Notes: generated by a model from the letters alone, not told the origin. A stretch of DNA of 50,696 nucleotides from an uncultured Lachnospiraceae bacterium (GCA_902786515.1 CADADA010000037.1:1-50696), one strand, 5' to 3'; shown: positions 10,001 to 18,360, numbered from the stretch's first letter. Program-made: numbers and translations.

Positions 10001-12780
10001 CAAGCTACTACTATGATGAGTATAGTTTCAGCTATCTGAGTTACGAGGAACTTGTAGAAAGAGCAGATGGAAATTCGCTTAAGATTGCAGAAATCAAAGA
10101 TACTGATTATGGTGATTATGTATGCTATGCGTATATTACGGATAAAGCAACCGGAGTTACTGAAAGTTTATCAAATATACGTTTCAAGCTTGTACAGGAT
10201 GGTATTGTTGTATCAGAAGATTTGAAGCTGGTAGAAGAGTACGGTCGTACCGTTGATGGCGGCGCAAACCGTGTAGGAGATACAGTAAGATTTGGTGTGG
10301 AAGATGATGCATCAGGAGCATATACTTACAGATGGTATTTTGTAAAACGTATAGCAAATGCTTCAGGAAGTGAAGAGATGCTTAGTGATTTTGTTCAGAA
10401 CATGAGTGATACAACATCTGTTATTACTAAGACTCTTACAGAAAATGATTTTGGAATTTATCATCTTACAGTTATTGATAAACAGGCAGGAACAGTAGCA
10501 GCAGAATATGATTTCGATATTACAAAATATACCGGAAAAACAGGGCTTGTAAGTATCGGTGTATTGAACGTGTTTGGAAGTGAGCTTCAGAGAAATATTG
10601 GTGAAAAAGCAGAAATGTCTGTAAGTGCATTTACACAAAGATATGGCGAGACATTGACATATCGCTGGTTTTTCTACGATGAGAATGAACAGAAGAGTGT
10701 TGTTATTGATGGTGCCACATCACCGACATATACTATTGATGCAGTTAATTACTCTGATTACGGAAGATATGAATGTGAAGTTTTCGATGGAACTGAATTT
10801 GCGAGCATAACATTCAATTTAGTAAAGAGAAAAGCTGGTAATATCTGCTCATTTGGATACAAGGGCGGAAGTAACATGGTTAGAAATATCGGTGAAAAAG
10901 TTACTTTGGATCCGATTATCATGAAGGGATCAAAAGAATTATCAGAACTGACATATGTATGGACAAAATCTAATGATGAAGGAGAAACTGTATTAAAATC
11001 ACATGATGCAACATATACAATTGACGCCATGACATCAGGAGATTATGGTACATATACAATTAGGGTATATTATGGTTCAACCTATATGAATACAAGCTTC
11101 ACGTTGGTTAAGCCGGCAGATGGTATTGTATTTGATACATCATCATCTTCTACAGCAACTAAGGGAAGTGTTGAGGATAATTATGAGTATGACTTTAATA
11201 ACAATGCAATAGCAAAATCAAGTCTTGTTATGTTACCGGATTCAAAGGATACGATGGATGTTACATTGTCAGCAAAAGCAACTGCAGAGAGTGGAAGAGC
11301 AATTACATATACATGGGAAAGATATGATGTTGTTCAGCAAAGATGGATAAAACAGACGTCAACAAGTGATACATGTACTATATCAGGTCTGAATTACGAA
11401 GATGCAGGAGATAGAGTAAGATGTATTATTCAGACTGAAAACGGACTTGATAAATGGGAATACACTGCAGAAATCGTTGGTGCAGGCTTTAGTATTACAA
11501 AGAATCAGTATGGCGTAAGTATTACAACAGAAAATAAATACGCTGTAGATGGAAGGACTGTTGAATTTACTGCTGAACCAGCATATGAAGAAGTGTTTGA
11601 CTATACTTTCCAGTGGTATGATTATGATGATGACGGAAATCTTATCATAGTTCCGGGTGAAACAGGAAGAACTTACACGTCAAAAGTGACAGAAAAAGAC
11701 GTGAAGAATGGATATAAGATGTGTCCGGTTGTGTATTACAACGTTACATCAAAGGATAAACTGGATGGAATACAGAATCAGAGAAGTAATTCGTATAGCT
11801 TAGAAGTGATTTCAGCTGCACCGCAGAAGGATTATCCATATGAAAGTGTTTATGGAGACAGTAGTGTTTCAGTACAGGCATATAAAGTGGATGGAGCAGC
11901 AAAAGTTACTTATATCTTTGATAAGGCATATTCATTAGGTGGATTTGCATACCTGAATGTAGTTGATGCAGATGGTAAGCTTGTTGACACCTTTGGAAAT
12001 TACGAAGTATATGATGAGTGGGAGCACGGAATTTACAAAGAGGAAAGAGTAACAGTAGGTAATTCAGAGGATCCTGAAAAGGTTACGGTTCCTTCAGATA
12101 CAGCATATTTCGTATTCTGCAGAAAGGATTTGTATGCTGCTACAAATGATAATATGCGTAATAATATCATGAAGTTAGGATACAAGGTGGCAAATCTTGG
12201 AACAGATCCTGGAGAGATTACTATTGATAAAACAGCTGTAACGTTAGATGCAGGCGGAAGTGAAGATATATCATACACCATTAAAGATATGGAAGGAAAT
12301 GCAGGCAAAGATGCAGATATTTCCGTAGAGTCATCAGATACAAGCGTTGCAACGGCAAAGGTACAGAATGGAAAGATAAATATTAGTGTTCTTTCTTCGG
12401 CTAAAGGTGCATCAGTTGCTACGATATCTGTTAAATATGGTAATGATACAAAGAAAGTTAAAGTAACTGTTACAAATCCGCTTAACAAGATAGCAGCATC
12501 AAAGTCAAGTGTAAGTGTCAAGAAAGGAAAGACAGTTAAAGTAAGCTTTACGGTAACAGCTAATAATACTGCAGCAGCATTTAATCCGGCAATAACAAAG
12601 AATGACTTCAAATATACTATAGGTACTAAATATGCTACAGTTAGCAAGACATCATATAAGACTTCAAAGGGCAAGATAGTTGCAACACTTACTTTGAAGG
12701 CAAAGAAGAAAGGCAGCACAAAGCTGGCAGTAAAGGTTGGTGGTAAGACTAAGAAAATAAAGATTAAAATAACAAAATAA
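7063..12780 (+). CDS. Giant secreted Ig-like-repeat protein (putative adhesin)
   Basis: A 1905-residue exported protein with an N-terminal signal peptide (MKQKKRVLSLLLAVIMTITQ, cleavage near GTAKA/AD). From about residue 750 it has at least six Ig-like modules of about 92-125 residues. They begin with IGEKVELGV, IGQKAVMSV, LGDSVEMRV, VGDTVRFGV, IGEKAEMSV and IGEKVTLDP (about residues 751, 842, 943, 1068, 1176 and 1273). They share a (Y)xW strand and a closing DYGxYxCxV. The last 100 or so residues are a lysine-rich Big2-like domain (SVSVKKGKTVKVSFTV) ending in KKIKIKITK. There is no LPxTG, so it is probably released or held by charge. GGAGG at about 7051-7055 sets ATG 7063. I infer an extracellular adhesin or carbohydrate/protein-binding role; the ligand is unknown. 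Confidence 0.8.
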   Translation: MKQKKRVLSLLLAVIMTITQLPYSNLGTAKAADGDEAGDAYEYKLLFKETIKNYDSVWNEEKEEYEDVETDTYNYYYAKHPKKVLQGNDVDISFVSVQGKTDTTEPTSEELGNASSAYIYCDDIGLTDQATGRSIYHDTYGNSSINKNYSDFAKDANGKFTDIAGKRIYTLSITPEEYSYQNIETAGDVNIEIEWVSRGANFIEGGFGEKREKVTKDYGVLYAPVYNFAEGVQKVNYIYVYSLKCKSSASNEWNYIYKDWQYNADGQFAYDASTDSGYGTQYRWEVKVLYSYFDNDTYTSEEVELDNYESCLLTVVKSSDYYNSNPVAFLDQNSSPEYVSTNVNTQLVVDAKAADIKLSSTDVVYDETAYDVKYQWSSSTGGEEYKDIEGATNTEYVLKNAPAQMTEYRLTATAYEKKAEGSSEEAKVKGTATYNINMYVSNGESVFSVSDDSTWNEPDNHNLKNVYDAESSSYVSAEEEYSNTQFTANVGDEIALKLGVDVKDKEKYTIESVTLQKCTYVNNEDGSIADTSKWIDVENKASEDGKYSYTTEALKSSDFYYTNAYKSGEETITEYSAFVPKYRYVVIAVNKETNAKCRAEFKAEINEYTGKYQALETIDRTEKTVEGEKDKAVTLKNPAFIITDDNKNALDKFKAAYTWEKYDSVKGDFVEVKATDNLSIKDNVLSIAKYASDCAGTYRLSVSKVRSDGTPVVSDLKSRFIYRLQDKAEEKNADLPTPHAYRSTARSIPASIGEKVELGVKISPETEGYTVTYVWSKNGTVDANQTKDTYSIEQIKESDFGSYECDVTFKKDGNEYTDQVDFIVDKEYGLVINTPEYTLLKNREIGQKAVMSVDTTGSKGNITYRWYKKNTGIDATDYTRVKDADSVDSSFTIDALKAEDFAEYVCVVTNGQNADIRKFRISSIDNTVVTANSVVRATPYTAKRQLGDSVEMRVDSEILDGYTVSYAWTKIIYDGAYSPSSYYYDEYSFSYLSYEELVERADGNSLKIAEIKDTDYGDYVCYAYITDKATGVTESLSNIRFKLVQDGIVVSEDLKLVEEYGRTVDGGANRVGDTVRFGVEDDASGAYTYRWYFVKRIANASGSEEMLSDFVQNMSDTTSVITKTLTENDFGIYHLTVIDKQAGTVAAEYDFDITKYTGKTGLVSIGVLNVFGSELQRNIGEKAEMSVSAFTQRYGETLTYRWFFYDENEQKSVVIDGATSPTYTIDAVNYSDYGRYECEVFDGTEFASITFNLVKRKAGNICSFGYKGGSNMVRNIGEKVTLDPIIMKGSKELSELTYVWTKSNDEGETVLKSHDATYTIDAMTSGDYGTYTIRVYYGSTYMNTSFTLVKPADGIVFDTSSSSTATKGSVEDNYEYDFNNNAIAKSSLVMLPDSKDTMDVTLSAKATAESGRAITYTWERYDVVQQRWIKQTSTSDTCTISGLNYEDAGDRVRCIIQTENGLDKWEYTAEIVGAGFSITKNQYGVSITTENKYAVDGRTVEFTAEPAYEEVFDYTFQWYDYDDDGNLIIVPGETGRTYTSKVTEKDVKNGYKMCPVVYYNVTSKDKLDGIQNQRSNSYSLEVISAAPQKDYPYESVYGDSSVSVQAYKVDGAAKVTYIFDKAYSLGGFAYLNVVDADGKLVDTFGNYEVYDEWEHGIYKEERVTVGNSEDPEKVTVPSDTAYFVFCRKDLYAATNDNMRNNIMKLGYKVANLGTDPGEITIDKTAVTLDAGGSEDISYTIKDMEGNAGKDADISVESSDTSVATAKVQNGKINISVLSSAKGASVATISVKYGNDTKKVKVTVTNPLNKIAASKSSVSVKKGKTVKVSFTVTANNTAAAFNPAITKNDFKYTIGTKYATVSKTSYKTSKGKIVATLTLKAKKKGSTKLAVKVGGKTKKIKIKITK

Positions 12781-12815
12781 AACAATAGCTTAGTATTGCG
12801 ATTGTTTTAATGGTT

Positions 12816-12866
12816 AGGAGCTGATGGCTTAACGATAAAAATTGTTAGGTGTCAGCTCCTTTTTTG
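12816..12866 (+). terminator. Intrinsic terminator
   Basis: AGGAGCTGA at 12816-12824 pairs with TCAGCTCCT at 12852-12860 above a partly paired loop, followed by a T run. A second small hairpin (AACAAT/ATTGTT) lies just before it. Confidence 0.8.
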
Positions 12867-12868
12867 GG

Positions 12869-12909
12869 TTTACAATCCTTTGTTAATGTGGTAAAGTATT
12901 AAACATTAA
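12869..12909 (+). promoter_or_regulatory. Candidate operator/promoter of the zinc-uptake operon
   Basis: TTTACA at 12869-12874 could be a -35, with a poor -10 near 12892-12900. The inverted repeat TTAATGT (12883-12889) and ACATTAA (12903-12909) flanks that region and lies 24 nt before the first start codon. Its layout suits a metal repressor (Zur/Fur class), but the sequence is not a match to a consensus I can name. Assignment rests on position. Confidence 0.35.
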
Positions 12910-12933
12910 TAATTGTGTCAGGAGAAAATAGCA

Positions 12934-13245
12934 ATGAATTGCCATAATGCTTTTAAACTAAAGAGAGCTTTGTCGTGCGTCATAGGAATTATGATGCTTT
13001 TTATCGTGCTGTTTTCTGCTTTTTATGTTGCACATGAGATTAACCATGATTGTACGGGTGATGACTGTCCGGTCTGTGCCTGCGTTGTGCAATGTGAAAA
13101 AACACTTCATCAAATCTGTGAATGGATAGCTCCTCAGATTGCTATTATATTGCAACCTGTTCTTATTTTGTTGTCTGTTTGCATTTCTATGCCTGTTCTT
13201 GTACAGGATACACTTGTTTCTAAGAAGGTTCGGTTAGATCATTAA
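12934..13245 (+). CDS. Small membrane protein with His/Cys metal-binding loop
   Basis: 103 residues from ATG 12934 (GGAG at 12921-12924); an upstream in-frame TTG lacks a ribosome site. There are two hydrophobic helices, about residues 15-36 and 66-92. Between them sits HEINHDCTGDDCPVCACVVQC, two histidines and five cysteines within about 20 residues. Its place as the first gene before znuA, 56 nt away, suggests a role in zinc sensing or handling at the membrane. That role is inferred from motif and context only; no catalytic domain is visible. Similar short proteins next to zinc transporters occur in related Clostridia as far as I recall. Confidence 0.65.
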   Translation: MNCHNAFKLKRALSCVIGIMMLFIVLFSAFYVAHEINHDCTGDDCPVCACVVQCEKTLHQICEWIAPQIAIILQPVLILLSVCISMPVLVQDTLVSKKVRLDH

Positions 13246-13301
13246 AGAATAATCCCACTTTATTTTTAGTACAAAAAATTAAATATTTTGGAGGTTCTAT
13301 A

Positions 13302-14279
13302 ATGAAAAAATATATATCAATTATGATTGCAGTCATAGTGTTTGCCTGCAATATTTTAGCGTGCAGTTCAGAAAATAATGTTAAGAGTTCTGATAAAGAT
13401 AAGTTGCAGATTGTCACAACAATTTTCCCTGAGTATGACTGGGTAAAAAATATACTTGGTGAAAATCCGTCAGATGCGGAAGTAACTATGCTGCTTGACA
13501 ATGGGATTGATCTTCACAGTTATCAGCCTTCAGCGGATGATATTTTGAAAATATCAAACTGTGATGTGTTTGTTTATGTAGGTGGTGAATCTGATGAATG
13601 GGTGCAGGATGCTCTTAAAGAAGCTGTGAATAAAGATATGGCAGTTATTAATCTGATGGATGTATTAAAAGATGAGATTAAGGAAGAAGAAGTAGTTGAG
13701 GGAATGGAGGAAGAAGAGGCAGAAGAAGAGGAAGAAGAAGCTGAATATGATGAACATGTATGGCTGTCGTTAAAAAATGCTGCAAAGATTGTCAGTTGTA
13801 TCTCAGAAGAAATTCAAAAAATAGATAGTGCTAATGCACAAATATATAAAAAGAATGCAGATAGTTACATAGAAAAATTGAATGTTCTTGATGATGAGTA
13901 CCAAAATGCAGTGGATACTGCTTCAGTAACAACTCTTCTTTTTGGAGACCGTTTTCCGTTCCGTTATATGACAGATGATTATGGTTTGACATATTATGCA
14001 GCATTTGTTGGTTGTTCGGCAGAAACTGAAGCAAGTTTTGAGACAATCACATTTCTTGCCCAAAAGATGGATGAACTTTCACTCCATGCGATAATGACCA
14101 TTGAGGGAAATAAACATGATATAGCAGAGACTGTTATACAGAATACGCAGGAAAATAATCAGAAGGTACTTACTTTGGATTCTATGCAGTCTACTACATC
14201 TAAAGATGCTAAGAACGGAGCATCTTATATTTCTGTTATGGAAAGTAATCTGGATGTTTTGAAAGAAGCACTTAAGTAG
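13302..14279 (+). CDS. znuA: Zinc ABC transporter substrate-binding lipoprotein
   Basis: A 325-residue ZnuA/TroA-family lipoprotein that captures metal outside the membrane and passes it to the permease at 15001. The signal ends in the lipobox ILAC. Ligand candidates are His72 in DLHSYQPS and His152 in DEHVWLSL. At the third ligand site the sequence is FGDRFPFRY, without the usual histidine. The His-rich loop common in zinc binders is replaced by a highly acidic tract (about residues 123-149, mostly Glu). ATG 13302 follows GGAGG at 13290-13294. It is in an operon with the next two genes. Zinc is the likely metal, manganese less likely. Confidence 0.85.
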   Translation: MKKYISIMIAVIVFACNILACSSENNVKSSDKDKLQIVTTIFPEYDWVKNILGENPSDAEVTMLLDNGIDLHSYQPSADDILKISNCDVFVYVGGESDEWVQDALKEAVNKDMAVINLMDVLKDEIKEEEVVEGMEEEEAEEEEEEAEYDEHVWLSLKNAAKIVSCISEEIQKIDSANAQIYKKNADSYIEKLNVLDDEYQNAVDTASVTTLLFGDRFPFRYMTDDYGLTYYAAFVGCSAETEASFETITFLAQKMDELSLHAIMTIEGNKHDIAETVIQNTQENNQKVLTLDSMQSTTSKDAKNGASYISVMESNLDVLKEALK

Positions 14280-14290
14280 GAGGATTAAAT

Positions 14291-15001
14291 ATGGCTTTAC
14301 TCACTGTTCGGAATCTGTCTCTTGGATATGATTCGCGTTTGATTATAGAAGGTTTGAATTTTTATGTAAATGCAGGTGATTATCTTTGTATCGTAGGAGA
14401 AAATGGTTCGGGAAAAACTACTTTGATGAAAACGCTGCTTCATCTTCAGGAGCCGGTTAGCGGTAAGATTCTGATTGGTGATGGCTTGAAAAAAAATGAA
14501 ATAGGTTATCTGCCACAGCAGACTGATATACAGAAAGATTTTCCTGCATCCGTGAAAGAAATTGTTCTTTCAGGATGTCAGGGACGCTGTGGCTTCAGAC
14601 CATTTTATTGCAGAGAAGATAAGCAAAATGCCAGAAATAATATGGAGCGAATGGGTATAACTGAGATAGCAGGCCGCTGTTATCGTGAACTTTCAGGCGG
14701 ACAGCAGCAGAGGGTTCTTTTAGCCAGAGCGTTATGTGCTACAAAAAAAATATTGTTGCTGGATGAACCGGTTTCCGGACTTGATCCAAAAGTAACTGCA
14801 GAAATGTATCGTTTGATTAAAGATTTAAATCATGAAGGCATAACGATTATTATGATTTCACATGATATAGGTGCTGCTGTACGTTATGCAAGCCATATAC
14901 TTCATGTAGGAACTGATTTGTTTTACGGCACAAGGGATGAATATGTGAAAAGTAATGTGGGAAAATGCTTCCTGATGCAGCGAAAAGGCGGTGGTGAATA
15001 A
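14291..15001 (+). CDS. znuC: Zinc ABC transporter ATPase
   Basis: A 236-residue ATP-binding subunit. Walker A is GENGSGKTT, the Q-loop region is IGYLPQQT, the signature is LSGGQQQRVLLARAL, Walker B is ILLLDEPVSGLD, and the switch histidine lies in MISHDIG. It drives the permease encoded next. The gap from znuA is 11 nt with a good ribosome site, and its TAA overlaps the next ATG by one base, so translation is coupled. Confidence 0.9.
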   Translation: MALLTVRNLSLGYDSRLIIEGLNFYVNAGDYLCIVGENGSGKTTLMKTLLHLQEPVSGKILIGDGLKKNEIGYLPQQTDIQKDFPASVKEIVLSGCQGRCGFRPFYCREDKQNARNNMERMGITEIAGRCYRELSGGQQQRVLLARALCATKKILLLDEPVSGLDPKVTAEMYRLIKDLNHEGITIIMISHDIGAAVRYASHILHVGTDLFYGTRDEYVKSNVGKCFLMQRKGGGE

Positions 15002-15846
15002 TGCTTGGTAAACTATTTTTGTATATGCAATATCCTTTTGTACAATATGCGTTGATTGTTGGTATGCTGATTGCACTGTGTTCTTCTTTACTTGGTGTAA
15101 CTCTTGTTTTAAAGCGATTCTCGTTTATAGGAGACGGACTTTCTCATGTTGCATTTGGAGTAATGGCGATTGCAGGTGTATTGAAAATGACTAATGACAT
15201 GATGTTGATTATACCTGTAACAATACTAAGTGCAATTATCCTTTTAAGGACAGGTCGGAATACAATGATAAAGGGTGATGCGGCTATTGCGATGATATCA
15301 GTAGGAGCATTGGCTTTTGGTTATCTGATTATGAATGTATTCTCTACCTCGGCAAATTTGTCAGGTGACGTGTGCAGTACTTTGTTTGGCTCAACTTCAA
15401 TACTTACGCTGACAAAAAAAGAGGTATTATTGTGTACTGTGTTATCAATTATGGTTGTTATTATTTTTATCCTTTATTACAACAAGATATTTGCTGTAAC
15501 ATTTGATGAAAAATTTTCAAAAGCAACCGGCGTAAATGCGGACCGTTATAACCTGCTGATTGCGATAATGATTTCAATAATAATTGTGTTGGCGATGAAT
15601 CTTGTGGGCTCATTACTTATATCAGCGTTGGTTATTTTTCCAGCGATTTCAGCGATGCATCTCTTTAGAAGCTTTAAGACAGTAACCATATGTTCAGCAA
15701 CGATTTCTATGATATGTGCTTTTTTGGGTATGGTTATCTCTATTTTGGCAGGAACACCGGTGGGTTCAACTGTTGTTGCTGTAAATGCATTGGCATTTAT
15801 GATTTGCTATCTGTTAGGATTTATAACAGGAGGTTCTAGAAAATGA
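15001..15846 (+). CDS. znuB: Zinc ABC transporter permease
   Basis: A 281-residue ABC-3 family permease with about eight hydrophobic helices. The DGLSHVAFG segment near residue 42 and GSLLISALVIFPAISA near residue 201 are typical of the family and contact the ATPase. It starts in the TAATG overlap with znuC and overlaps the lipoprotein start after it by 4 nt, which makes a tight four- or five-gene zinc operon. Confidence 0.9.
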   Translation: MLGKLFLYMQYPFVQYALIVGMLIALCSSLLGVTLVLKRFSFIGDGLSHVAFGVMAIAGVLKMTNDMMLIIPVTILSAIILLRTGRNTMIKGDAAIAMISVGALAFGYLIMNVFSTSANLSGDVCSTLFGSTSILTLTKKEVLLCTVLSIMVVIIFILYYNKIFAVTFDEKFSKATGVNADRYNLLIAIMISIIIVLAMNLVGSLLISALVIFPAISAMHLFRSFKTVTICSATISMICAFLGMVISILAGTPVGSTVVAVNALAFMICYLLGFITGGSRK

Positions 15847-16323
15847 AAAAACTGATTAGTATATTTTTTTGTGTATTTGCAATTTGTATTCTGGCAAATT
15901 GCGGAAATAAAAAAAAGTATGACTGAAGTGCAAAAAAAACAGGCATTAACTACGGAAGAAACAAAAGAATCGGAGTCAGTTGACTTAACAAATCTTTCTG
16001 ATACCATGGTGTATAGTGAAATTTATAATATGATGATGTCTCCGGAGGATTATATCGGAAAGACGATTACTATGGAAGGTACATGTGCTATATATGAGGG
16101 TGATACTGCGGATGAATATTATTATGCATGCATTATTTCAGATGCAACTGCCTGTTGTACGCAGGGGATAGAGTTTGTACTTGCGGATGATTACACTTAT
16201 CTTGAAGATTATCCGGACGAGGGCGAAAAAATCTGTGTATCAGGAATATTTGATACCTATAAAGAAGAGGGGTATACTTATAGTGTTTTGAGGGATGCGA
16301 AAATAATGTCTGCTTGCGATTAA
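15843..16323 (+). pseudogene. Lipoprotein with an A8 frameshift after the lipobox
   Basis: ATG 15843 opens a lipoprotein signal (MKKLISIFFCVFAICILANC, lipidated Cys in ILANC) and then stops at TGA 15924-15926. An A8 run lies at 15909-15916. With seven As the frame continues as KKSMTEVQKKQALTTEE through a full mature domain to TAA 16321-16323. The mature domain (DLTNLSDTMVYSEIYNMM, then YIGKTITMEGTCAI) recurs in Lachnospiraceae lipoproteins. Its function is not known to me, but its last-gene position suggests a zinc link. Possible causes are a fixed frameshift, phase variation, RNA-polymerase slippage, or a sequencing error. Confidence 0.75.
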
Positions 16324-16400
16324 ATTTGCATAAGAATGGGTTCCTGATGATGATTATGACCCGACAGCACTTCCGTGGTATATATTAAGTTTAATAAATT

Positions 16401-16444
16401 TGTCGTGTTAACAATTATAAAAGTTAATGCGGCAGATTTTTTTA
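16401..16444 (+). terminator. Terminator between the zinc operon and azlD
   Basis: TGTCGTGTTAAC at 16401-16412 pairs with GTTAATGCGGCA at 16423-16434 (several G-U pairs), then a seven-T run. It ends the plus-strand zinc operon just before the converging azlD. The stretch 16324-16400 shows nothing else. Confidence 0.6.
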
Positions 16445-16750
16445 TAACATAAGCTCTACGACAAAAACAGCAGCACATGATAATATTGCCACAGTGGTCA
16501 GTGATTTGTCGCGAATAGAGAAAATAACCGCAACCAACAGACCCGCCAGCGCAGAATAAATACTTCGAGTCCCATAGAAAACAGCGGGGATTGTCATTGC
16601 TGAAAGGACAGCATAAGGTATATAATATAGAAAGCTTTTTACAAAGGTGTTCTTTATCTTTTTTGTAATCATAGCAAAAGGAAGAGCACGTATAAGATAT
16701 GTCACTCCTGCCATAAGAAAAAGGTATTTAAAAAATTGTGTGTTATTCAT
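16442..16750 (-). CDS. azlD: AzlD family branched-chain amino acid export subunit
   Basis: 102 residues, three to four helices, starting at MNNTQFFKYLFLMAGVTYLI. The AzlD pattern YLIRALPF and FLYYIPYAVLSAMTIP is clear. AzlD works with AzlC to export branched-chain amino acids or analogues. On the minus strand AGGAGG lies just before the ATG at 16750, so the longer frame is rejected. It overlaps the end of azlC by 8 bp. Confidence 0.85.
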   Translation of the reverse strand: MNNTQFFKYLFLMAGVTYLIRALPFAMITKKIKNTFVKSFLYYIPYAVLSAMTIPAVFYGTRSIYSALAGLLVAVIFSIRDKSLTTVAILSCAAVFVVELML

Positions 16751-17483
16751 ATTTACCTCCTGTATTACCGGCTGTGTCAGAGTCGTTTTCAGGCACCGGA
16801 TAAAAGTAAGCACACAGTGCAGCTGCCACGATTGCACATATGCTGATTGTAAAACCTGACGGAATTTTTTTCAGTGCAGGTGCGTAGTAAAAAAGACAAC
16901 TTAATGCAATAGAAGCTGATATTGTTATAAAAACAGGTCGGCTTTTTTTGACCTCGGGAACCACAATTGCAACAAACATACCGTAGATAGCAAGACCAAG
17001 TGCCGACATCACGCTTTCGGGAAGAATATTTCCTAAAAGTGCACCAAGAGCTGTTCCGACGGTCCATCCAATCCATGGAATGAGAGAAAGACCGGCAAAG
17101 TAACTTACGCCTACTGTTTTTTTAGAACTTGCCACGGCGAAAATCTCATCAGTCATGAAAAAGCCAAGGATATATCTGAATACCTTCGTGAAACGCTCAG
17201 ATGTTTTCTGACCAAGGGAAATGCTCATAAAAGAGTAACGTATGTTAATTGTAATCTGGGAAATAATCATTTCCAAATAGTGTCCCGGATACATCATTGT
17301 TCTTATTCCTGAGAATTGTCCTGCGGATGTGACGGTAAACATTGAGATTATTATAGCCTGCCACCATTTAAATCCCATGGAAACTGCCATAATTCCAAAT
17401 GTAAAGCTCACACTCAGATAACCAAGACCTATAGGAATACCTGATTTTAAACCATCAAAAAAATCTTTCATATCAATCCTCAT
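16743..17483 (-). CDS. azlC: AzlC family branched-chain amino acid exporter
   Basis: 246 residues with about six helices. GLKSGIPIGLGYLSVSFTFG, then SAGQFSGI, are hallmark AzlC segments. It forms the large subunit of an AzlCD exporter with the gene that overlaps its 3' end. Two starts are possible (MRIDMK at 17483 or MKDFF at 17471). No regulator is adjacent. Confidence 0.85.
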   Translation of the reverse strand: MRIDMKDFFDGLKSGIPIGLGYLSVSFTFGIMAVSMGFKWWQAIIISMFTVTSAGQFSGIRTMMYPGHYLEMIISQITINIRYSFMSISLGQKTSERFTKVFRYILGFFMTDEIFAVASSKKTVGVSYFAGLSLIPWIGWTVGTALGALLGNILPESVMSALGLAIYGMFVAIVVPEVKKSRPVFITISASIALSCLFYYAPALKKIPSGFTISICAIVAAALCAYFYPVPENDSDTAGNTGGKYE

Positions 17484-17493
17484 AAAAAATAGT

Positions 17494-17530
17494 AAAAGGG
17501 CTTATATGTTGAAAATCATAAAGCCCTTTT
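17494..17530 (-). terminator. Terminator after the CBM21 gene
   Basis: AAAAGGGCTTAT at 17494-17505 pairs with ATAAAGCCCTTTT at 17518-17530. It lies 12 nt after the minus-strand CBM21 stop. The stem ends in A/T tracts. Confidence 0.75.
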
Positions 17531-17542
17531 AAATTGCTAATA

Positions 17543-18289
17543 TTACTGATGTGCACAGTAATTAATATCGTAATTTGAACCAAAGTTGTTTGCCCAAAAT
17601 TCAGCACCGTTTACCTGATAGCAGATAGCATATTCGAAACCGTTGTAATTATTTGAACTTCCAACAGGAAGGTATGTGCGCCAAGTTTCTGAACCATCAG
17701 CATTAGTGTTTACATATCCAAGTGACTGATCATGGTATGTATTCCAGCCATCTGTTGTATATCTGACAAATACATTTTTGCAGTATGCATAGTTTTGAAG
17801 AATAGCATCAACCTCATATCCAAAACTGCTAAAACGGGCGTAACCCAATCTGTTAGCAATTATAGGAGCACAGCCAATTCTTTTAGTTCCGTCGTAATTA
17901 GCGCCGTCATTGTTATCCCAGAAGGTTTCACCATCAGCGATATACTCGATAGCATACTGACATTTTTCACTGCGTATAGATGCCTTCCAAATCTTTGAAC
18001 CGTCATCGAGTGTAGTTACATAGCTGGCTTCTGATTCAGCCCATCCATAAGGTTCTCTAAAAAAGTAATGAATGATTACCTTTTGGTCGGTTGCATTGTC
18101 ATTCGTTCTTACTAATATTTCATAATCTGTGGTACCATACTTTGCAAAAGTAATAGTAGATGAATAAAGGCTTACCCTGTCTGCTGCCGCATTTACCGGA
18201 GTAACTTCTTTAATGAATAATACTCCAATAATCATCGAAAGTGTAAGAATCATTGATATAAACTTTGTAGTTTTGCGTGTTTGTGTCAT
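17543..18289 (-). CDS. Secreted tandem CBM21 (starch/glycogen-binding) protein
   Basis: A 248-residue exported protein with a signal peptide (residues about 1-35, ending PVNAA). It carries two carbohydrate-binding modules that look like CBM21. The first (about 40-135) ends CQYAIEYIADGETFWDNNDG, then NYDG. The second (about 150-245) has VFVRYTTDGWNT and FEYAICYQVNGAEFWANNFG. No catalytic domain is present. Free binding modules may hold starch at the cell surface or outside it, though no anchor is seen. ATG follows GGAGG on the minus strand, and a terminator follows the gene. Confidence 0.8.
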   Translation of the reverse strand: MTQTRKTTKFISMILTLSMIIGVLFIKEVTPVNAAADRVSLYSSTITFAKYGTTDYEILVRTNDNATDQKVIIHYFFREPYGWAESEASYVTTLDDGSKIWKASIRSEKCQYAIEYIADGETFWDNNDGANYDGTKRIGCAPIIANRLGYARFSSFGYEVDAILQNYAYCKNVFVRYTTDGWNTYHDQSLGYVNTNADGSETWRTYLPVGSSNNYNGFEYAICYQVNGAEFWANNFGSNYDINYCAHQ

Positions 18290-18331
18290 TTTAAATCCTC
18301 CATGTTTTAATAATTATGTTTTTGACAATTT

Positions 18332-18360
18332 ATTACAACATCATTTTGTGAAGTTGTAAT
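18332..18360. promoter_or_regulatory. Inverted repeat in the divergent intergenic region
   Basis: ATTACAACATCA at 18332-18343 faces TGAAGTTGTAAT at 18349-18360, matching at 11 of 12 positions. It lies 43 nt before the CBM21 start and could be its operator (for example a sugar-responsive regulator). This is inference from position only. Confidence 0.4.

Noticed and set aside
12033..12785. 250-codon minus-strand ORF
   Set aside because: It lies wholly inside the low-complexity, Lys-rich end of the Ig-like protein; hydrophobic reading is a shadow of Lys/Thr codons.
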